Source: Bacteroidia bacterium (GTDB taxonomy: Bacteria; Bacteroidota; Bacteroidia; Bacteroidales; Paludibacteraceae). From it: a stretch of 39,296 bases of DNA. The DNA lies in contig SAAL01000026.1 in assembly GCA_009929445.1 (NCBI GenBank), positions 1 to 39,296 of the forward strand, in the 5' to 3' direction. Under the pieces are notes generated by a model. That model was not told the DNA's origin. It searched no databases and saw only the letters and a program-made list of their open reading frames with translations. A program made the translations under genes and the position numbers. The first letter of the stretch is position 1. Every line of letters starts with the position of its first letter. Positions 7,986 to 14,893 of the stretch are shown one piece after another.

Positions 7986-8312
7986 TTATTCATTTATATT
8001 CATTTTTTTAAATACTGAAGTTAAATTAAAGTTCTTACCGGGTAGTTTTTCAAATAATGACATATAAAAACGCTTGTATTCAGGGGTTACGAGGTGGAAG
8101 AGTGACGCATCGGAGTTTAAGAAGCTTCGATGAGTGATGTATTCGGAATTTTCCAGTATAAATGAGTGTGCTGAAGTTTTGCTGCCGGACAATCCGGGGA
8201 GTGAACATGGTGAAGACGTATCCTTCTGCTTCGGTTGGAGCGCAGGAATTGAAAACAAAATATCAACTGCAAATGAAGTCGATAAAAGCCTGTTTAACTT
8301 GCATGAAAACAT
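7986..8312 (-). CDS. Possible small hypothetical protein (108 aa), doubtful
   Basis: An open frame of 108 codons starts MFSCKLNRLLSTSFAVDILF. Its last third (EYKRFYMSLFEKLPGKNFN) looks more protein-like than the rest. It has no recognisable domain, and an opposite-strand frame of 66 codons overlaps it. It may be a decayed gene or chance. It is listed because the region otherwise has no gene. Confidence 0.22.
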   Translation of the reverse strand: MFSCKLNRLLSTSFAVDILFSIPALQPKQKDTSSPCSLPGLSGSKTSAHSFILENSEYITHRSFLNSDASLFHLVTPEYKRFYMSLFEKLPGKNFNLTSVFKKMNINE

Positions 8313-8481
8313 GATTTACACGGCATTTCGATAGTTTTAATTTCCGAATCAACTTTCAAAATCATCGAAATAGTACAAGTCTGCTTACAAAATTACAAAA
8401 AAAGATGAATTATTTCACAATATTTTGTTTTTTTATTTAAAATTGTATGATAAAAAAATCGTGTTCTCAGACCGGTATTTT

Positions 8482-8541
8482 TTCGTTCTTAGGGAGCTGG
8501 AACGAACTTTTCACTTTGAACAAAAAAAAGTAGTAACTTTG
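8482..8541 (+). promoter_or_regulatory. miaB promoter region with an inverted repeat
   Basis: TAACTTTG at 8534-8541 matches the -7 consensus about 30 bases before the miaB ATG, but no TTTG is found at 19-21 bases. Upstream, TTCGTTC (8482-8488) and GAACGAA (8500-8506) form a perfect 7-bp inverted repeat, 11 bases apart, a possible operator or activator site. Confidence 0.45.
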
Positions 8542-8570
8542 CAAAAAAATAAATATAGACTTAGAAGGTA

Positions 8571-9938
8571 ATGATAGAAACTAACACTGTCGCTTCGCCG
8601 GACTCTAAATCTGCGCTGAACGACAAAAAACTCTTTATCGAAACCTATGGTTGTCAGATGAATACTGCTGACAGCGAAGTGGTTGCGTCCATCATGCAGA
8701 TGGACGGATTCGAGTTAACGAATAACATAAACGAAGCCGATGCTATTTTTGTAAATACCTGCTCTATCCGCGATAATGCCGAGCAACGTGTCATCAACAG
8801 GCTGAAAAACTTCCAGTCGCTTAAGCGAAAAAACAAGAAACTGGTGATTGGAGTCATTGGCTGCATGGCTGAACGTGTCAAAGATGATTTGATTGAAAAT
8901 CACGGAGTAAATTTAGTAGTCGGGCCGGATGCCTATCTGGATATCCCCAATCTGATGGAACATGCCATGAATGGCGAAAAGGCCATCAACGTTGAACTCT
9001 CCAAGACCGAAACCTATGCCGACGTAATGCCCTCGCGCATAAGCAATCCCATTTCAGGTTATATTTCCATCATGCGCGGATGCAACAATTTTTGCTCCTA
9101 CTGCATTGTGCCCTACACCCGCGGGCGCGAGCGCAGCCGCGATGTGGAAAGCATTCTGAACGAACTGAAAGATTTGCAGGCAAAAAACTTCAAAGAAGTG
9201 ACGCTGCTGGGGCAGAATGTAAATTCCTATCACTTTGAAAAAGACGGGCAGACCATTGACTTTCCGCAATTGCTCAGGATTGTAGCTGAAGCAGCACCCG
9301 AAATCCGTTTCCGCTTTACCACGTCGCACCCCAAAGATATGAGCGACCGCACGCTCGGGGTCATTGCGCAGCACCCGAATCTTTGCCGGTTCATTCATTT
9401 GCCGGTTCAAAGCGGCAGCAACAAAATTCTCAAACTTATGAACCGGAAATATACCCGTGAGTGGTATCTGGACCGTATTGAAGCCATTCGCCGCATACTG
9501 CCGGATGCTACAATCGGCACCGATGTGTTCTGCGGATTCCACAGCGAAACCGATGAAGACCATGCGCAGACATTATCGCTTATGAAAGAAGTCGGATTTG
9601 ATATGGCTTTCATGTTTAAATATTCCGAACGTCCCGGAACACATGCAGCGCAGCATTTGCCCGACGATGTGCCCGAAGAAATAAAGCTCAGGCGGTTGGA
9701 TGAAATTATCAAACTCCAGAATGAACTCTCTGCAGCAAGCAACCAGCGCGACGTGGGCAAAGAATTTGAAGTCCTCGTGGAAGGATTTTCCAAACGCTCC
9801 AAAGAGCAGCTTTTCGGTCGTACTTCGCAAAATAAAGTAGTGATTTTTCCACGGGAAGGACGCCATATCGGGGAGACTATCCGAGTGAAAATCAATAGTG
9901 CCAGTTCTGCAACTTTATTTGGAGATGTGGTAGAATAA
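8571..9938 (+). CDS. miaB: tRNA-2-methylthio-N6-isopentenyladenosine synthase MiaB
   Basis: MiaB is a radical-SAM methylthiotransferase that modifies adenosine 37 of tRNAs reading UNN codons. The 455 residues contain the N-terminal UPF0004 domain with auxiliary-cluster cysteines C28 (ETYGCQMN), C64 (VNTCSIRD) and C98 (VIGCMAE). The radical-SAM triad is in RGCNNFCSYCIVPYTRGRER (C171, C175, C178). A C-terminal TRAM domain follows from about residue 390. The motif order and YTRGRERSR identify MiaB rather than RimO or MtaB. The short N-terminal tail before KKLFIETYG is normal for Bacteroidetes homologues. Confidence 0.98.
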   Translation: MIETNTVASPDSKSALNDKKLFIETYGCQMNTADSEVVASIMQMDGFELTNNINEADAIFVNTCSIRDNAEQRVINRLKNFQSLKRKNKKLVIGVIGCMAERVKDDLIENHGVNLVVGPDAYLDIPNLMEHAMNGEKAINVELSKTETYADVMPSRISNPISGYISIMRGCNNFCSYCIVPYTRGRERSRDVESILNELKDLQAKNFKEVTLLGQNVNSYHFEKDGQTIDFPQLLRIVAEAAPEIRFRFTTSHPKDMSDRTLGVIAQHPNLCRFIHLPVQSGSNKILKLMNRKYTREWYLDRIEAIRRILPDATIGTDVFCGFHSETDEDHAQTLSLMKEVGFDMAFMFKYSERPGTHAAQHLPDDVPEEIKLRRLDEIIKLQNELSAASNQRDVGKEFEVLVEGFSKRSKEQLFGRTSQNKVVIFPREGRHIGETIRVKINSASSATLFGDVVE

Positions 9939-10021
9939 CTATTTTATCAGGAATTTCTAAAAATCAACGAATTAATATTACTTTTGGAAAAATATTAGTA
10001 AACATTGATAACTTTACGATT

Positions 10022-10228
10022 ATGACAAAAAACATGGGAAAAGCCGATAGATTGATTCGAACAATCCTGGCAGTTGTTTTTCTGGGACTGTTTTTTTGTA
10101 AAACAGTGACCGGGACGTTGGGTATTGTCTTGCTGGTGCTTGCAATTGTATTTTTACTGACAAGTTTGGTTAGTTTTTGTCCGCTTTACATGCCTTTTGG
10201 AATAAAAACAACCTGCGAGAAAAAATAA
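10022..10228 (+). CDS. DUF2892 (YgaP-type) small inner-membrane protein
   Basis: The 68 residues begin MTKNMGKADRLIRTILAVVF and form two transmembrane helices separated by a short turn (CKTVTG). They end with the conserved FCPLYMPFGIKTTCEKK. This pattern (basic amphipathic start, two helices, CPLY...GI.TC) is that of DUF2892, sometimes fused to rhodanese domains. The role is unknown. The gene lies 83 bases after miaB; a weak promoter (TTTG at 9983, 22 bases, TAACTTTA at 10009) may drive it separately. A strong terminator follows at 10252. Confidence 0.88.
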   Translation: MTKNMGKADRLIRTILAVVFLGLFFCKTVTGTLGIVLLVLAIVFLLTSLVSFCPLYMPFGIKTTCEKK

Positions 10229-10251
10229 ACATAAGCAACGAACGAATGAAG

Positions 10252-10288
10252 CAGCGAAGGTTACATACTTTCGCTGTTTTTGTTTTTA
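10252..10288 (+). terminator. Rho-independent terminator after the DUF2892 gene
   Basis: CAGCGAAGG pairs with CTTTCGCTG (about 9 bp including one G-U, seven-base loop) and is followed by TTTTTGTTTTT. Confidence 0.85.
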
Positions 10289-10495
10289 TAAAAATCGAAA
10301 GAGCGCAGTTTCGACTAGCTTCATGGGGTTATTTGAAAAAAGCGGACAAAAAATTCTATAATTATGTATAATGGTTTTAAATTGTAAGTGAATTCCGGTA
10401 AAACCTTTAAAATTTCCTTTTTTTTAGATGGTTTTATTTAGTTAATATACAGGTAATTAAAAACATAGTTAAATATCGAAAATAATAAGGAAATA

Positions 10496-10527
10496 TTTCT
10501 TTAATTAAAAATCTTGTTTTATATTTG
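10496..10527 (+). promoter_or_regulatory. Probable promoter of the hydrogenase signalling operon
   Basis: TTTC (three of four consensus bases), 20-base spacer, then TATATTTG (full match to TAnnTTTG). Transcription would start near 10533, about 30 bases before the GTG start of the first gene. Confidence 0.5.
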
Positions 10528-10563
10528 TGATGAATTTGTATAACATAAATTAATAGTAGTCTT

Positions 10564-10905
10564 GTGAATCTGAACCAAATAATAGGGCTTTGTGATGGCG
10601 AAATTTTGAACGAAACATCTGATATAAAAGATTTTCGTACAGCATTTTCGTCCGATCTGATGAGTGATGTGCTGCGCTGGCACAGTGACAACATGATTTT
10701 GATAACCGGACTGGCTACTATTCAGACAATCCGCACAGCCGAAGTTTCGGGAATATCATGCATAGTGCTGGCTCGTGGAAAAAAAGTGTCGGATGAGATG
10801 CTCGAACTGGCAAAGGAAAGTGATATTGCAATCATCACGTCTCCTGCTTCCATGTTTGAAATTTCAGGTAAACTCTATGAAAACGGTATTAGGCCGCTAT
10901 ACTAA
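10564..10905 (+). CDS. DRTGG-domain protein, first copy
   Basis: This 113-residue single-domain protein belongs to the DRTGG family, which is also found inside phosphotransacetylases and CBS-domain proteins and is common in [FeFe]-hydrogenase operons. Visible marks are FSSDLMSDVLRW near residue 28, the beta-strand MILITGL, and the end SDIAIITSPASMFEISGKLY. The start is GTG at 10564, since no ATG precedes the conserved core. It is about half identical in its key segments to the second copy at 12690, so the two are paralogues. Its stop overlaps the next ATG by one base (TAATG), showing translational coupling. The ligand is unknown; nucleotide or redox sensing is only inference. Confidence 0.85.
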   Translation: MNLNQIIGLCDGEILNETSDIKDFRTAFSSDLMSDVLRWHSDNMILITGLATIQTIRTAEVSGISCIVLARGKKVSDEMLELAKESDIAIITSPASMFEISGKLYENGIRPLY

Positions 10906-11315
10906 TGCATTTACAGTTTGAAATAGAAGGTGGAGACTTCAGTGCAGCCGGTGAAGCGAGTTCGGAAGTAAAAAAGACATTGAAGCAACTCAATATTCCT
11001 CCGGTTTTGGTACGCAGGATTGCGGTTGCGCTTTATGAAGCTGAAGTGAATGTGGTGGCTCACGCATACCGTGGGGTGATGGAGGTGGATATTTCAGGTG
11101 GTGGAATTTATGTGAAGTTGAAAGACAAGGGACCCGGGATTGAGAATATCGACAGGGCGATGGAAGAAGGTTTTTCTACCGCATCGGACAAGGTGCGCGA
11201 GATGGGATTTGGAGCCGGAATGGGGCTGCCAAACATCAAGAAGAACTGTGACGAGATGAAACTCACATCTACTCCCGGAGTTGGAACAACCCTTGAATTG
11301 ACAATTAACTTTTAA
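10905..11315 (+). CDS. GHKL ATP-binding protein, anti-sigma/serine-kinase type
   Basis: The 136 residues form a single HATPase_c domain of the RsbW/SpoIIAB class. The N-box is ALYEAEVNVVAHAYRG (about 42-57), the G1 box DKGPGIENI (near 73), and the G2 box GFGAGMGLPNIKK (near 103). There is no dimerisation or histidine phospho-acceptor domain, so it is not a classical sensor kinase. Similar genes sit beside sensor-type [FeFe] hydrogenases in Thermotoga and Firmicutes. The start is coupled to the DRTGG gene. The protein partner is not evident: no anti-anti-sigma factor or sigma factor lies in the window. Confidence 0.9.
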   Translation: MHLQFEIEGGDFSAAGEASSEVKKTLKQLNIPPVLVRRIAVALYEAEVNVVAHAYRGVMEVDISGGGIYVKLKDKGPGIENIDRAMEEGFSTASDKVREMGFGAGMGLPNIKKNCDEMKLTSTPGVGTTLELTINF

Positions 11316-11326
11316 ATAATACCAAC

Positions 11327-12709
11327 ATGAAGGGTCAGCACTATGTGCATGCGATCCAGGTCAATACTGAGAAGTGTATTGGCTGTTCGCATTGTATGCA
11401 GGTTTGTTCCACACAGGCAATTCGCATAGTGAATGGTCATGCCCGCATCATGCCCGAGCGATGTGTCGATTGCGGTGAGTGTTATAGTGTTTGTCCCGTT
11501 GCAGCCGTTTATGTAAAAGACGATGAACTGGAGTTAAATCTGCAGAAATTCATTTATAAAATAGCTTTGGTACCGGCTGTTTTCTTCGGTCAGTTTCCTA
11601 CCCAGTATTCCGTTTCACAAATTTCATCGGCAATTCGAAAACTTGGTTTTAATGCGGTTTTTGAAGTTGAGCATGCCGTTGATTTTATCAAGGAACAATA
11701 TGTCGAAATAGCAGAGGATGCGGAAATTGCACGTCCTGTGATTAGTTCTTTTTGTCCATCAGTTGTACGGCTGATTCAGGTCATGTTTCCTTCTCTGACC
11801 GAAAATATACTTCGCTTAAAAGCCCCACACGATCTGGCCGCAATCTATCTGCGGCATATCAACTCCAACTCCAATATCAATCCTGAAGAAATAGGCGTAT
11901 TTTATTTTACACCTTGCGCTTCGAAAATCGTGGCGGCTAAGGCACCGGAAGGAGAAGATGATTCACCGACAGACGTGGTCGTAAGTATGAAGCTCCTTTA
12001 CAACAAAGTTTACAGAATAATCAAAGATATTCCTTTGTCGGATGACTTGAAGCGGAGTTCAACCATGGAACCGGATTCGATTAAATGGGCACTTTCTGCT
12101 ACCGAACGGGAGTATTTCAAAGGACGCAGCCTGGCTATTGACGGAGTGGAAAATGTGATAAAATTCCTCGAAAAGCTGGAGTCAGGGCACATCACAGATA
12201 TCGATTTTCTGGAATTACGTGTGTGTGACCAGGGGTGTGCAGGAGGCATTCTTTGCCCGGGAAACCGTTTTCTGACCGTTGAGAGGATAGGAGAAAGAGT
12301 AAAAAAATTACAGAACAGATTGGTTGAAAATAAAGAAGTTGTAAATCCGCTGATGAATCACCGGGAGTTGTTGGAAAAAGGATGTAAAACAGAGGCGATA
12401 AAGCCCCGAGAAGGGTTGTTGCTGGACGATGATGTGGAAATCGCCCTGCAGAAAATGAAAAAAATCAAGGCGCTGAATTCGTATCTTCCCGGATTTGACT
12501 GTGGAGCCTGCGGTGCACCTACCTGTAAAAATCTGGCAGAAGACATCGTGAAAGGGAAGGCAAATATGTCGTATTGCGTATTTGTACAGCGGGTGATGGA
12601 AAAAAACTACAAACTCAGTCCGGAACAGGCGTTCCAGACCATTGAAAAGATTTGGGGTAAAGACAGACTTAATAAATACAAAGACAATCATGGAGAAAAA
12701 GAATCTTAA
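11327..12709 (+). CDS. Sensor-type [FeFe] hydrogenase (HydS-like, group C/D kind)
   Basis: The 460 residues start with two [4Fe-4S] motifs (CIGCSHCMQVC and CVDCGECYSVCPVA, residues 17-62), followed by an H-cluster domain. Its three signatures are atypical: SSFCPSVV (C143), FTPCASK (C197) and VCDQGCAGG (C300, C304). All four H-cluster cysteines are present. The proton-relay cysteine of catalytic enzymes (TSCCP) is Phe142 here, and the GGGQP end of the third motif is missing. A C-terminal cluster domain (FDCGACGAPTC...SYC, about 390-415) follows. This arrangement is that of putative H2-sensing hydrogenases, without a PAS domain. Between GHKL and DRTGG genes it probably senses H2 or redox state; high-rate catalysis is unlikely. 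Confidence 0.9.
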   Translation: MKGQHYVHAIQVNTEKCIGCSHCMQVCSTQAIRIVNGHARIMPERCVDCGECYSVCPVAAVYVKDDELELNLQKFIYKIALVPAVFFGQFPTQYSVSQISSAIRKLGFNAVFEVEHAVDFIKEQYVEIAEDAEIARPVISSFCPSVVRLIQVMFPSLTENILRLKAPHDLAAIYLRHINSNSNINPEEIGVFYFTPCASKIVAAKAPEGEDDSPTDVVVSMKLLYNKVYRIIKDIPLSDDLKRSSTMEPDSIKWALSATEREYFKGRSLAIDGVENVIKFLEKLESGHITDIDFLELRVCDQGCAGGILCPGNRFLTVERIGERVKKLQNRLVENKEVVNPLMNHRELLEKGCKTEAIKPREGLLLDDDVEIALQKMKKIKALNSYLPGFDCGACGAPTCKNLAEDIVKGKANMSYCVFVQRVMEKNYKLSPEQAFQTIEKIWGKDRLNKYKDNHGEKES

Positions 12710-13040
12710 AAAGCTCATTGATGACCTCGGTTTTACGTGTGTGGCAAATGAAAATCTGCTCGATAGAGAAGTAAATTCAGCATATGTGTCTGATTTGTTG
12801 AGCGATGTGATGGGGAAGGCACAGCCACAGATGCTGTGGGTAACATCACAGATTCATAAAAATATTGTAGCGGTTGCTTCCCTGATTGAATTGAGCGCCA
12901 TTGTAATTGTAAATGAACGCAAGCCCGATGAAGATATGCTGAAACTGGCTCAGGAAGAAGGAGTTGTTGTGCTTACGTCTGACAACCCGGCTTTTGAAAC
13001 AGCAGGGCTTTTGTATAATTATTTGAATACGGCCCCCTAA
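12690..13040 (+). CDS. DRTGG-domain protein, second copy
   Basis: Starting at the ATG at 12690 (MEKKNLKKLIDDLGF) gives 116 residues and a 20-base overlap with the hydrogenase gene. An in-frame ATG upstream at 12642 would add 16 residues inside the preceding gene and is unlikely. Matching segments to the first copy are YVSDLLSDVM, MLWVTSQ and VVVLTSDNPAFETAGLLY. The last residues, TAP and the stop, are read from a GC-rich repeat element beginning at 13031, so the original C-terminus may have been altered by that insertion. The two DRTGG proteins may form a heterodimer. Confidence 0.85.
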   Translation: MEKKNLKKLIDDLGFTCVANENLLDREVNSAYVSDLLSDVMGKAQPQMLWVTSQIHKNIVAVASLIELSAIVIVNERKPDEDMLKLAQEEGVVVLTSDNPAFETAGLLYNYLNTAP

Positions 13041-13152
13041 ATCCCCCGCAAGGGGACATTTTGAGCGTGGTACTATGATGATTAGATTAAATACAGAAAA
13101 TTGGACTCTGAATCCTTCATAAGAAATTCCTCCTTCAGGGGGCGAGGGGGCT
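13031..13152. repeat. Paired GC-palindromic element between the DRTGG and PHP genes
   Basis: The left unit GCCCCCTAAATCCCCC with GCAAGGGGAC is followed by ATTTTGAGCGTGGTACTATG, an AT-rich middle, and a right unit TTCAGGGGGCGAGGGGGCTG. The outer arms are roughly inverted. It contains the stop codon of the upstream gene and the first codons of the downstream gene. The inner sequence TTTTGAGCGTGGTA..ATGAT is shared with the frdA-frdB copy. Confidence 0.8.
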
Positions 13153-13865
13153 GTACTTTCAAAGCCGACCTGCACATTCACACGTGCCTTTCTCCTTGTG
13201 GTGATCTGGAGATGAGTCCGCAGAATATTATCCGAACAGCCAAAGAAAAAGGGCTGGATATCATAGCAATTACTGACCACAACTCCACCCGCAATGTAAG
13301 AACCTGCATGGAGTTAGGTAAAAAAAAGAATCTGTTCGTCATCGGCGGATGCGAAGTGAATACACAGGAAGAGGTGCACTGTCTGGCTTACTTTCCTGAT
13401 TTGGAAAAACTGGATGAGTTTCAGAATTTCTTGGATGAACATTTACCGGACATAAAGAATAATCCGGATATTTTTGGACATCAGGTGGCAGTAGATGAAG
13501 ATGACAATATTATATATGAAGAAGAAAAAGCGCTGATTATGGCTCTGGATATTGATATCGAGTCGGTTTCTGAAAAAGTTTTGTCAATGGGTGGAATTTT
13601 CATTCCCGCGCACATTGACAGGTCTAAAAACAGTATTTTTAGCCAGCTCGGGTTTATTCCGTTTGATTTGAAATACAATGCACTGGAGATTTCCTGGCGT
13701 ACAACTGTTGAGAAACTTACTGAAAAATACCCAAAATTGACCGGAAAGAGATTTATACTAAGTTCGGATGCTCACTATCCGGAAGATATAGGGAAAGTGC
13801 ATACTAAACTGAAGATGGAAAAAACAGATTGGGAGAGTTTTGTTAAGGCAATTCATAGGTTGTAA
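13101..13865 (+). CDS. PHP-domain metal-dependent phosphoesterase
   Basis: The 254-residue protein has the PHP fold with its metal-binding motifs: DLHIHTCLSPCGD (about 23-35), ITDHNS (about 57), PAHIDRS (near 171) and SSDAHYPED (near 222). Such proteins hydrolyse nucleotides or phosphoesters and recur in [FeFe]-hydrogenase signalling loci. The start is not certain. The only upstream codon in frame is TTG at 13101, and residues about 9-17 (NSSFRGRGG) are read from the repeat element; true homology begins at FKADLHIH. The element seems to have replaced the original start region. The physiological substrate is unknown. Confidence 0.88.
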   Translation: MDSESFIRNSSFRGRGGCTFKADLHIHTCLSPCGDLEMSPQNIIRTAKEKGLDIIAITDHNSTRNVRTCMELGKKKNLFVIGGCEVNTQEEVHCLAYFPDLEKLDEFQNFLDEHLPDIKNNPDIFGHQVAVDEDDNIIYEEEKALIMALDIDIESVSEKVLSMGGIFIPAHIDRSKNSIFSQLGFIPFDLKYNALEISWRTTVEKLTEKYPKLTGKRFILSSDAHYPEDIGKVHTKLKMEKTDWESFVKAIHRL

Positions 13866-13883
13866 AATAATTGTACAAAGAAG

Positions 13884-14450
13884 TTGGTTGATCTTGCAAT
13901 GCATATGATGGACATTGTCCAAAACTCAATCCGGGCTGGAGCCTCGAATGTGGAAATCACGTTTATAGAAAATAAAACGGATAGCAGTTTGACATTTTCT
14001 GTAAAAGATAACGGTACCGGAATGACAGAAGAGACTGTTAGGAAAATTTCTGATCCTTTTTTTACTTCCCGAACTACTCGAAAGGTTGGATTAGGTGTAC
14101 CTTTCTTAAAAATGACTTGTGAGCAAACGGGTGGCTCGCTGACAATTCAGTCGGAACTGAATAAAGGAACCGAAATTACTGCTGTTTACAGAACAGATCA
14201 TCCGGATTGTCTGCCTCTGGGCGATCTGGCCGGTTATCTGGTTTTACTGCTGATAGCCAATCCGAAAATGGATATAAAATTCACCTACCGATTGGGTGAT
14301 GAAAAGTTTGAAATTAGCGCCAGGGAGCTGGGCGAAAATGAAATTGATGACTTAAACAGTGCCGGTATGTCCGCCGCTGTAAAAGAATATATCAATGAAA
14401 ATCTGAAAGAATTGTTTTTAGTTCGCAAGACCGAAAGTTATTTGTGTTAA
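13884..14450 (+). CDS. GHKL histidine-kinase-like ATPase
   Basis: The 188-residue protein has an HATPase_c domain: N-box MMDIVQNSIRAGASN (residues 8-22), G1 box DNGTGM, F-box DPFFTSRTTRKVGLG, and a further G2-like segment ending in VPFLKMTCEQTGG. A C-terminal half of about 75 residues (from DCLPLGDLAGYLV) has no named domain. No phospho-accepting histidine domain is present. The TTG at 13884 gives VDLAMHMMDIVQNS, which aligns with the usual start of this hydrogenase-linked ATPase better than the ATG five codons later. It is the last gene of the signalling module. Confidence 0.88.
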   Translation: MVDLAMHMMDIVQNSIRAGASNVEITFIENKTDSSLTFSVKDNGTGMTEETVRKISDPFFTSRTTRKVGLGVPFLKMTCEQTGGSLTIQSELNKGTEITAVYRTDHPDCLPLGDLAGYLVLLLIANPKMDIKFTYRLGDEKFEISARELGENEIDDLNSAGMSAAVKEYINENLKELFLVRKTESYLC

Positions 14451-14486
14451 GAATTAAATATTAACTATATTTCAATCAAAACAAAA

Positions 14487-14879
14487 ATGGAAAAAATAAA
14501 AACATTGGCTGACTTGAAACTGAAACAGGAAAAGTTCAGATCTCAGGTAGAACTGAGGAGTAAAGCAAGCCGGGCCGAAGAACTTGTACAGATAAAGGTA
14601 GCGATGGCTACCTGCGGCATCGCATCCGGCGCCAAGGAAGTGATGGAGTTTTTTGTAGAAGAACTGGACAAAAGAAATATCGAAGCTGTGGTGACTCAAA
14701 CCGGTTGTATGGGATATTGCTTTGCAGAGCCGACAATCGAGGTGACACTTTTTGGAAAAGATCCGGTAGTCTTCGGTTACGTAGATGTGAAGAAAGCCGA
14801 CGAAATCATCGAACGCTACATCAAAACCGGAGAACTGGTAGATGGAATTATACCCAAGAATTACGAATCAATTAATTAA
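14487..14879 (+). CDS. [2Fe-2S] thioredoxin-like ferredoxin of the hydrogenase operon
   Basis: The 130-residue protein has an N-terminal helical part (to about 35) and a thioredoxin-fold [2Fe-2S] domain. The cysteine ligands are spread over MATCGIASGA (C43) and QTGCMGYCFAEP (C73, C77). That is fewer than the usual C-x(4)-C plus C-x(3)-C of NuoE, so cluster ligation needs checking. It lies 15 bases before hydB, whose N-terminus carries a related domain. Homologous small proteins occur beside bifurcating hydrogenases in Thermotoga and clostridia; the exact role, whether electron carrier or signalling input, is not settled. Confidence 0.85.
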   Translation: MEKIKTLADLKLKQEKFRSQVELRSKASRAEELVQIKVAMATCGIASGAKEVMEFFVEELDKRNIEAVVTQTGCMGYCFAEPTIEVTLFGKDPVVFGYVDVKKADEIIERYIKTGELVDGIIPKNYESIN

Positions 14880-14887
14880 GGGAGGAC
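14880..14887 (+). promoter_or_regulatory. Strong Shine-Dalgarno before hydB
   Basis: GGGAGGAC lies 6 bases before the hydB ATG. Most genes here lack such a site, so it may indicate raised translation of hydB within the operon. Confidence 0.55.
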
Positions 14888-14893
14888 ATTCGC

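Larger units (their letters stand above)
7869..8570. other. 700-bp region between the T9SS gene and miaB
   Basis: It contains the leader of the T9SS gene, with the Shine-Dalgarno at 7875-7880 (AGGAGG on the minus strand). It also holds a poorly supported open frame (7986-8312), a direct repeat of TTTTTGATCAG (about 7905 and 7967), and the miaB promoter region with an inverted repeat at 8482-8506. Otherwise it is AT-rich and I see nothing more. Confidence 0.55.
10229..10563. other. 335-bp intergenic region before the hydrogenase operon
   Basis: It holds the terminator of the miaB/DUF2892 unit (10252-10288) and then AT-rich DNA leading to the promoter of the hydrogenase signalling operon at 10496-10527. 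No gene is supported. Confidence 0.65.

Noticed and set aside
8134-8334. 66-codon plus-strand frame
   Set aside because: Overlaps another weak frame, and shows no motif, promoter or family resemblance.
10177-10371. 64-codon frame after the DUF2892 gene
   Set aside because: Runs through the terminator hairpin at 10252 and overlaps the real gene in another frame.
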